From contig CAAENA010000057.1 in NCBI GenBank assembly GCA_900757205.1, positions 1-37,199 on the forward strand: a stretch of 37,199 nucleotides of DNA, read 5' to 3'. The stretch comes from an uncultured Collinsella sp. GTDB taxonomy: Bacteria > Actinomycetota > Coriobacteriia > Coriobacteriales > Coriobacteriaceae. Each line of letters starts with the position of its first letter. Position 1 is the stretch's first letter. The notes under the pieces were generated by a model. It was not told the origin of the DNA. It saw only the letters and a program-made list of their open reading frames with translations, and made no database searches. Shown in pieces: positions 31,669 to 37,199 of the stretch. Made by a program: the position numbers and the translations under genes.

Positions 31669-33093
31669 CTAGCACACACCTTCCACAAAGCGGTCGAGCT
31701 CAACAAAGCGGGAACCCTTGACCAGTACAACATCATGTTTTTCAAGCGCGCCGCCCATGCGGTCGAGCACCTGCTGATAATCGGAGAACACCTGGATGCG
31801 GTCCTCGTCCATACCCATCATGCGCGCGGCATCGGCCATAAGCTGGGCCAGCTCACCACCCACGCACGCCAGCATGTCGAGCTTCTTGGCGGCAGCATAG
31901 GCGCCTACAAGCTCATGCATGCGAGGAGCCTCATCGCCCATCTCGCCCATCTCGCCCAGGATCGCCATGCGAGACCCCCTGCACGAAAGCGAGCACAGTA
32001 GATCGAGGCCGGCAGCCATCGATTCGGCGCTGGCGTTATAGGAATCGTCAATGACGCGGGCACCGCTCTTGGCGCGCTTGATCTCCTGGCGGTGACCGGT
32101 AATCGTGAGGCCCCTAAAGGCAGCATCGATCTGCTCGGGCGTCACGCCCAGGCGATAGGCAACCGCGGCGGCCTTAACGGCATTTGGAACGGACTGCACG
32201 CCGGGGATAGCAAGCATGGTATCGATTGTCTCGCCCTGACCAAAATCGAGCGTAAAGACCGGACGGCCCTCGTCATCAACTCGAACGTCGCGGGCGCGGA
32301 CCTCATCATCGTCCGAGACGCCGGCCAGCATCACATCGATACCAGCAGGCTGGGCGAACGTATCGCGAATGAACGGCGTAAAGTCGTCCTCACCGCCCAA
32401 AACCAGCAGCGGCAAGAAGTCGCCGGCGGCGCACATACCCTGGACAATCTCGGCCTTAGCGCGGGCGATGTTCTCGCGGCTGCCCAAAATGCCGATGTGA
32501 GAGGTGCCGATCTTGCTCACGATGGCAAGGTTGGGATTGGCGGACTGGGACAGGCGCTCAATCTCGTGGAAATGGTTCATGCCCATCTCGAGCACCAGGA
32601 CCTCGGTATCGGCCGGAGCGGAAAGCACCGTGAGCGGCATGCCGATCAGGTTATTGAAATTGCCCTTGGTGGCCCAGACACGATAGCGCTTGGCGAGCAC
32701 AGCGGCGAGCACGTCCTTGGTCGTCGTCTTGCCGATGGAACCGGTAATACCAACGACCAGGCAGCCAAGCTCAAGGCGATACGCGTGCGCCAAACGCAGC
32801 AGAAACTCCTCGGGATCATCGGTCAGCAAGATGGCACAGCCCTTGTCCTGCGCCAGCGAGACCAGCTCGGCCTCGGGCTCACGCGTCATCACGACGGCGC
32901 CGGCACCCGACTGGACGGCACGGGAAGCAAAATCATTGCCGTCGACGTTTTCACCGGGAAAGGCGACGAAAATCGTCCCTTCCTCGACCTGGCGCGAGTC
33001 GATAACGCACCCGCGGCATACCCGATCGACTTCTCCCGTCACGGTTCGGGCCCCTGTTGCAGCCGCGAGGTTGTTGACGGCGATCTCTATCAT
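31669..33093 (-). CDS. murF: UDP-MurNAc-tripeptide--D-Ala-D-Ala ligase MurF
   Basis: The 474-residue Mur ligase joins D-Ala-D-Ala to UDP-MurNAc-tripeptide. The N-terminal domain has DSRQVEEGTIFVAFPGE; the ATP loop is GITGSIGKTTTK (115-126), followed by TKGNFNNLIGMPLTVL, LEMGMNHFHEIERLS, the C-terminal IDDSYNASAESM and ILGEMGEMGDEA. ATG 33093 follows CAGGGGAGCTGCA. The gene upstream in the cluster is ftsI; murE, which normally lies between them, is absent. A 128-nt gap before it holds a TACAAT box (minus strand) but no clear -35. Confidence 0.97.
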   Translation of the reverse strand: MIEIAVNNLAAATGARTVTGEVDRVCRGCVIDSRQVEEGTIFVAFPGENVDGNDFASRAVQSGAGAVVMTREPEAELVSLAQDKGCAILLTDDPEEFLLRLAHAYRLELGCLVVGITGSIGKTTTKDVLAAVLAKRYRVWATKGNFNNLIGMPLTVLSAPADTEVLVLEMGMNHFHEIERLSQSANPNLAIVSKIGTSHIGILGSRENIARAKAEIVQGMCAAGDFLPLLVLGGEDDFTPFIRDTFAQPAGIDVMLAGVSDDDEVRARDVRVDDEGRPVFTLDFGQGETIDTMLAIPGVQSVPNAVKAAAVAYRLGVTPEQIDAAFRGLTITGHRQEIKRAKSGARVIDDSYNASAESMAAGLDLLCSLSCRGSRMAILGEMGEMGDEAPRMHELVGAYAAAKKLDMLACVGGELAQLMADAARMMGMDEDRIQVFSDYQQVLDRMGGALEKHDVVLVKGSRFVELDRFVEGVC

Positions 33094-33221
33094 TGCAGCT
33101 CCCCTGTAAACCTAAATAATGCTATCGGCGTATTGTATCCCAGCGCCGCGCATGCGTGGTGCAGGGCATGTGAACACCCCTCATATGGGACATCAAACCA
33201 CGCCCCAAAGATTGTAACCCC

Positions 33222-35087
33222 CTACTTCGTGTGCGGGATACCCAGCACGTCGAGCGCGTTGGCCATAATGGACTGGAACGGCACCGCAGCGGCATCTGAG
33301 CCGCTCGGCGTTCCGTCGAGCGTGATATAGCACAGCACCTTGGGCGATTGTGCCGGCGCAAAGCCCATAAAGGACGACATGTAGTTCTCCTTGAGGTAGC
33401 CGCCGTTCTCGTCAGCACGCTCGGCCGTACCGGTCTTGCCCGCCACGTCATAGCCATCGACCGCACCGCCAACGCCCGTGCCTTCGGACACGACCGTCTG
33501 CATGCACGATGTCACCTGGGCGGCAGCGTCCTCCGAAATCGCGCGCTCACCTTCGCCCCAGTCCTTCTCGTCGCCTTTGCTGGACTTATAGAAGTGCGGG
33601 GTCATCATCACGCCGCCGTTGGCGATGCCGCCCACGGCACGTGCGATCTCAATCGGCGAGACAGACAGCGCCTGTCCAAAGCTCATCGAGCCCAGCGTGG
33701 CGCCGTCATACTGGTCACGCTCCTTGACGATGCCCAGGCTCTCGCCCGGAAAATCGACACCCGAGCTGTGACCGATGCCCCACTTGTCCACATAGGCGGC
33801 AAAGTCGTCGGCACCGATCTTGCGCCCCACCAGGACAAAGCCCACGTTGGACGAACGGCGCATCATCTCGCGCACATCCATGGTCATGGCATAGTCGCGC
33901 TTGTCGGCATCGGTGACGGTATCGTCGCCCACCTTGATGCTCGCCGGCACCTCAAACGACGTACTCGATCGCACGACGCCCAAGTCGAAGCCGGCGCCCG
34001 CCACGAGTGTCTTAAAGACCGAGCCGGGCTCGTAGGCATCGGTGACCAGGCGCAGGTTCATATCCTCGGTCTTGGCGTTTTCCAAATCGGTCTGGTCGTA
34101 GGTCGGATACGAGCAGGCGGCGAGAATTTCGCCGGTCGTGGGGTCGGTGACCAAAGCCGAGCCGTTCTTGGCCTTTGTCTTCTCGACAGCCTCTGCCAGG
34201 GCATCCTCGGCCGCACGCTGGATATTGACGTCGAGCGTCGTCACGAGATCAACGCCGTCGACCGCAGCCACCTTTTTATAGGCACCGCCCGCGATATAGC
34301 TGCCGTCCCTCGCGCGCTCGCGTACGAGAGAACCGTTCGTGCCGGTCAGAAGCTTGTTGTATTGCTTTTCGAGACCCGTCAAGCCGTCGTTGTCTACATT
34401 CACTACACCCAGCACCTGCGATGCCAGATTGCCGTATGGATATACGCGCTTCATGGCCTGCTCAAAAAGCACGCCGGGCAGGTTCTTCTTCTCCAGCGCC
34501 GCAGCGTCGTCTTCGTCCACCTGGCGCTTGATATACACCCAGGTTCCATCGGACTCAACGAGCTTGCGGCAGGTCTTTTTATCGATTCCAGTTGCCTTGA
34601 CCAGCGCCGACACCGTCTTGTCAACATCCTCGACAAGCTGGGGGTTCACGGCGATGTTGCGACATTCGACCGACGACGCCAGCACGTTACCGTTGCGGTC
34701 GTAGATGGTGCCACGTTTGGCATAGAGGGTCTGCGCAAGCAGGCGGCGCGCATCGGCACGCTCGCGCAGTTTATCGGCTTCGACAATTTGATAGCCGGCA
34801 AGGCGAAAGACGCCCAAGCCCAAGCCAAGCCCAATGAGGCCCATGACGGCTTTGCGGCGAGGCAGAGGCGTGCCTGTGAGCCATTCGGTCGACGAACTCT
34901 TGCGCGACCTGGTGTTATGCACTTGAGGGCCGCCCGAGCCGCGAAGTCGCGACGCCGGGTCGTTGCCACGGGACTGCCCGGCGTTGTAAGATTGCCGACC
35001 CGTTCCTTGATAACCAGAACGTCCCCGCGACGAGGGACGTCCAGAACCGCGGCCCCCATCGGAACCGCGGCGATAGTCATTTGTCAT
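33222..35087 (-). CDS. ftsI: Division transpeptidase FtsI (PBP2/PBP3-type, class B PBP)
   Basis: The 621-residue class B penicillin-binding protein has a disordered Arg/Gly/Ser-rich cytoplasmic tail (1-78), one membrane helix (about 80-98), a dimerisation domain starting LYAKRGTIYDRNGNVLASS, and a transpeptidase domain with SVFK (nucleophile Ser356), SSN (412-414) and KTGT (551-554). No PASTA domains follow. It crosslinks septal peptidoglycan with FtsW. ATG 35087 has only a weak ribosome site and lies 17 nt after the FtsL-like gene, which argues for coupled translation. Confidence 0.96.
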   Translation of the reverse strand: MTNDYRRGSDGGRGSGRPSSRGRSGYQGTGRQSYNAGQSRGNDPASRLRGSGGPQVHNTRSRKSSSTEWLTGTPLPRRKAVMGLIGLGLGLGVFRLAGYQIVEADKLRERADARRLLAQTLYAKRGTIYDRNGNVLASSVECRNIAVNPQLVEDVDKTVSALVKATGIDKKTCRKLVESDGTWVYIKRQVDEDDAAALEKKNLPGVLFEQAMKRVYPYGNLASQVLGVVNVDNDGLTGLEKQYNKLLTGTNGSLVRERARDGSYIAGGAYKKVAAVDGVDLVTTLDVNIQRAAEDALAEAVEKTKAKNGSALVTDPTTGEILAACSYPTYDQTDLENAKTEDMNLRLVTDAYEPGSVFKTLVAGAGFDLGVVRSSTSFEVPASIKVGDDTVTDADKRDYAMTMDVREMMRRSSNVGFVLVGRKIGADDFAAYVDKWGIGHSSGVDFPGESLGIVKERDQYDGATLGSMSFGQALSVSPIEIARAVGGIANGGVMMTPHFYKSSKGDEKDWGEGERAISEDAAAQVTSCMQTVVSEGTGVGGAVDGYDVAGKTGTAERADENGGYLKENYMSSFMGFAPAQSPKVLCYITLDGTPSGSDAAAVPFQSIMANALDVLGIPHTK

Positions 35088-35104
35088 ACTCAGCTACCGT
35101 CTTG

Positions 35105-35575
35105 CTATTGAGCGGTCGCGGTCGCGTTGGCGCCCGCGGCTGCATCCTGCGAAAAGTCAAGTGTAACGCTCTCGCTGGGCTCCACCATGCCATAAGCGCC
35201 CGCAAGGTCGCGAATGCGCGTGTCGGCGCCATAGACCGAATGCATGACCTCCAGGTCGGAGCTCTCATCGGTCGCCTTTTCGAGCGTGTTGGTAAGCTCG
35301 GCGTTGCTGTTGAGCACCTGGGCCGTAACGCCGGCGAGCGCCACGCGGGCGACGCCGATCGTCATGAAGATAGCCGCAATGATGCAAAACGTTTTAAGAA
35401 CGCTCATGAAAACCGGGCTTACCGCCTGGTTTGCCTGACGGCCCGCGCCCGTGTAGACATCAAAGCGCGGCGTGCGCTGCTCACGGGGAGCAACGGGGGC
35501 CTGCGGCGTCTCACGATAGGCGGGCATGGCGTTCATATCATAGGCGAGTGCTGCGCTTGAAGTGTTGTAGCCCAT
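35105..35575 (-). CDS. FtsL-like division protein
   Basis: The 156-residue protein has a ~55-residue cytoplasmic part, one membrane helix (about 56-82, VFMSVLKTFCIIAAIFMTIGVARVAL), a short coiled-coil-like segment outside (VTAQVLNSNAELTNTLEKATDESSDLEV), and IRDLAGAYGMVEPSES, the small segment typical of FtsL/DivIC-type proteins. The sequence match to FtsL is weak, but topology, size and position between rsmH and ftsI are those of ftsL. The C-terminal tail is Ala/Thr rich. ATG 35575 follows GGGAGGCGGC. It would form the FtsQLB complex that activates FtsWI. Confidence 0.8.
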   Translation of the reverse strand: MGYNTSSAALAYDMNAMPAYRETPQAPVAPREQRTPRFDVYTGAGRQANQAVSPVFMSVLKTFCIIAAIFMTIGVARVALAGVTAQVLNSNAELTNTLEKATDESSDLEVMHSVYGADTRIRDLAGAYGMVEPSESVTLDFSQDAAAGANATATAQ

Positions 35576-35665
35576 GATATGCCGCCTCCCATCCCGAGTA
35601 CGTTGGTAGTGTGTTTAAGCTTCGTTTATGGTGCGAGCGGGAGGTCCAATATCGCGCGGTCGCGC

Positions 35666-36631
35666 CTACAGACGCTGCGCCACGCGGATTTTGGCTGATC
35701 TCGCCCGAGGGTTGCGCTCAACCTCATCAGGCTGGGCAACCAAGGGTTTGCGGGTGATGACCTTGAGTATCGGCACGTTGCCGCACACGCACACCGGAAT
35801 CTCCGGCGGACACGTGCACCCCTGGCTCATCTCCTTAAAGTGATTCTTTACGATACGGTCCTCAAGCGAGTGATACGAGATGACGCAGATACGTCCGCCC
35901 GGATTGAGCCACCTGGTGGCGGCATCAAGCCCTCGTTCGAGCACATCGAGCTCGTGATTGACCTCGATGCGAATGGCCTGGAAACTTCTCTTGGCCGGGT
36001 GTCCGCCATGCCGACGAGCGGCAGCCGGGATACCCGCCTTGATGATCTCGACAAATTGCCCGGTGGTTTCGATCGGTTCTTGCTCGCGGCGGCGCACGAT
36101 CTCGCGCGCGATCTGCGAGGCGAACTTCTCTTCGCCGTAGACGCGTAGAATCCGGGCGAGGTCGTGTTCGTTATAGGTGTTGATGACCTCAGCTGCGTTT
36201 AAGGTGTTATTACCCGGATCCATCCGCATGTCCAATGGGGCGTCCTCGTTATACGAAAAGCCCCTGCCAGGGATATCGAGTTGCGGTGACGAAACGCCCA
36301 AATCGAACAGGAAGCCATCGACCCCGGGCACCTCGGCCGAGCAAAGCAGCTCGTCCAAGTCGCCGAAGTTGCCCTTCAGCAGCTGGTGCGGAACGCCGGG
36401 AACCTCGCGGTCCAGACGGGCGCCAGCGGCCTCGAGGGCCATGTCGTCCTGATCGACGCCGAGCAAAAGGCCCGTCTCCCCCACCTGCGCGGCCATCTTT
36501 ACCGAATGGCCGGCACCGCCAAGGGTGCAATCGCAGACAACGGAGCCGCTCTTTAGCCGCAGCGATTCAAGTACTTCGCCGAGCATGACAGGTTCATGCC
36601 GATATTCTTGTGTCAAGATCCCACGCTCCAT
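35666..36631 (-). CDS. rsmH: 16S rRNA (cytosine1402-N4)-methyltransferase RsmH
   Basis: The 321-residue SAM-dependent enzyme (old name MraW) methylates C1402 of 16S rRNA. Motifs are YRHEPVMLGEVLESL, CDCTLGGAGHS, LLGVDQDDMAL, DGFLFDLGVSSPQLDIPGRGFSY, PLDMRMD, RSFQAIRIEVNHEL, GGRICVISYHSLEDRIVK and the Cys-rich CTCPPEIPVCVCG near the C-terminus. It lies 20 nt after mraZ as usual in dcw clusters. Confidence 0.98.
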   Translation of the reverse strand: MERGILTQEYRHEPVMLGEVLESLRLKSGSVVCDCTLGGAGHSVKMAAQVGETGLLLGVDQDDMALEAAGARLDREVPGVPHQLLKGNFGDLDELLCSAEVPGVDGFLFDLGVSSPQLDIPGRGFSYNEDAPLDMRMDPGNNTLNAAEVINTYNEHDLARILRVYGEEKFASQIAREIVRRREQEPIETTGQFVEIIKAGIPAAARRHGGHPAKRSFQAIRIEVNHELDVLERGLDAATRWLNPGGRICVISYHSLEDRIVKNHFKEMSQGCTCPPEIPVCVCGNVPILKVITRKPLVAQPDEVERNPRARSAKIRVAQRL

Positions 36632-36651
36632 CCGTTACCCGTGCCTTGCCC

Positions 36652-37086
36652 TTACGAGAAGAAGAGGTCCAGCAGGGCCTCATCGTCATCGTCCTCATCG
36701 GCCGTAGCGCGGTCCCAAACCTCAAGGTGGTCGTAGTTGCCCACAACCGTGACCTCGCGGTCGAGGTTCGCCTGCTTGCGGAGAGACTCGGAAAGACCGA
36801 TACGACCGGCGCTGTCCACGTCCATCGACGTGGTGCGCTTGTTGATCGCCCTCATGAGCTTCTGGTCATTAATGTCACGCGGGTTAAAACCCTCGTGGCC
36901 CTCACGACCCGCGAAGAGTCCTTCGACCCACTTATCGAAGGCCTCGGCAGAGAACACGTACAGAGCATCGACATCCAGGGCTTTGAACACGCGAACGTGC
37001 TCTCCAAGCTCCTCGCGAAGGGGTGCAGGCAGGGACAGACGACCTTTTGCATCGAGATTGCGCTCGTATGCACCAGTCATTCCCAT
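36652..37086 (-). CDS. mraZ: Transcriptional regulator MraZ
   Basis: The 144-residue protein has the two SpoVT/AbrB-like DNA-binding repeats of MraZ, with DAKGRLSLP (12-20) and DSAGRIGLSESLR (91-103). MraZ forms rings and binds TGGGN-type direct repeats in front of its own operon, acting as an autorepressor in E. coli. It ends in an acidic tail (DEDDDDEALLDLFFS). Two starts are possible: ATG 37086, 6 nt after GGGAGG, is chosen; ATG 37080 (MTGAYERN) matches other MraZ starts more closely but is too far from the ribosome site. It is the first gene of the cluster. Confidence 0.96.
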   Translation of the reverse strand: MGMTGAYERNLDAKGRLSLPAPLREELGEHVRVFKALDVDALYVFSAEAFDKWVEGLFAGREGHEGFNPRDINDQKLMRAINKRTTSMDVDSAGRIGLSESLRKQANLDREVTVVGNYDHLEVWDRATADEDDDDEALLDLFFS

Positions 37087-37122
37087 GTGCGCCCTCCCCT
37101 CGGTTACTCAGATGGCACGTAC

Positions 37123-37139
37123 GCGGGGAACCACCCCGC
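37123..37139. promoter_or_regulatory. 17-bp palindrome A in the mraZ leader
   Basis: GCGGGGAACCACCCCGC has 6-bp arms around a 5-bp centre. It resembles palindrome B at 37160-37176; the outer two pairs are changed on both sides so pairing is kept. It lies just downstream of the predicted transcription start. Confidence 0.6.
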
Positions 37140-37154
37140 CTGTCGACGTCATCA

Positions 37155-37183
37155 ATAATATGGGGAACCGCCCCATTTTTCAA
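37155..37183 (-). promoter_or_regulatory. mraZ (dcw cluster) promoter
   Basis: On the minus strand TTGAAA (37178-37183), a 17-nt spacer and TATTAT (37155-37160) form a near-consensus sigma-70-type promoter. The transcription start should fall near 37148, about 60 nt before the mraZ ATG. Confidence 0.75.
37160..37176. promoter_or_regulatory. 17-bp palindrome B in the mraZ promoter spacer, with phased TGGGG motifs
   Basis: ATGGGGAACCGCCCCAT fills almost the whole promoter spacer. On the minus strand TGGGG (37171-37175), TGTTG (37181-37185) and TGGGG (37191-37195) follow each other at exact 10-bp steps, as expected for MraZ boxes on one face of the helix. Likely an MraZ operator. Confidence 0.55.
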
Positions 37184-37199
37184 CACCTTTCCCCACCCC

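Overview
The window looks like chromosome of a high-GC Gram-positive bacterium of the class Coriobacteriia, most likely Collinsella or a close relative. This is an inference from GC-rich codon use, the protein sequences, and a division cluster that has sepF, ylmD/E/G and divIVA homologues but no ftsA. No database search was possible. I saw no rRNA, tRNA, CRISPR array, transposase or phage gene.

Left part (1-13.4 kb) is a housekeeping patchwork: the 5' half of polA (minus, cut by the window edge); an M18 aminopeptidase; yaaA; a small membrane protein; thiC under a TPP riboswitch; thiD; a SGNH esterase; a TIGR02452/PARG-like protein whose signature motif lacks one glutamate; a Bax inhibitor-1 family membrane protein; a small, possibly leaderless gene; a PiT phosphate permease with its DUF47 partner; and a nitroreductase whose 5' half differs in codon use from its 3' half. 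The intergenic spaces hold several palindromic repeats: two 62-63 nt elements around yaaA, three 55 nt elements between thiD and the esterase gene, and a 108 nt hairpin after the DUF47 gene.

Right part (13.4-37.2 kb) is one long minus-strand run of cell-wall and division genes. In transcription order it reads mraZ, rsmH, an ftsL-like gene, ftsI, murF, mraY, murD, ftsW, murG, murC, murB, ftsQ, ftsZ, ylmD, then a complete phosphate operon pstS-pstC-pstA-pstB-phoU, then ylmE, sepF, yggT (ylmG) and divIVA. The phosphate operon therefore sits inside the ylm block, and pstS overlaps the end of ylmD by an ATGA junction. murE is not in its usual place between ftsI and murF.

Functionally, the mur/mra genes make lipid II and flip or polymerise it (FtsW, FtsI), while FtsZ, FtsQ, the FtsL-like protein, SepF and DivIVA build and place the septum. 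The start of the cluster has a well-formed sigma-70-type promoter with a palindrome in its spacer and TGGGG motifs phased at 10 bp, which fits autoregulation by MraZ. Two phosphate uptake systems (PiT-DUF47 and Pst-PhoU) lie within 10 kb of each other. The strongest items for follow-up are the palindromic repeat families, the pst insertion, the apparent lack of a standard start codon for yggT, the altered PARG motif, and the three-codon leader ORF in front of the PiT gene.
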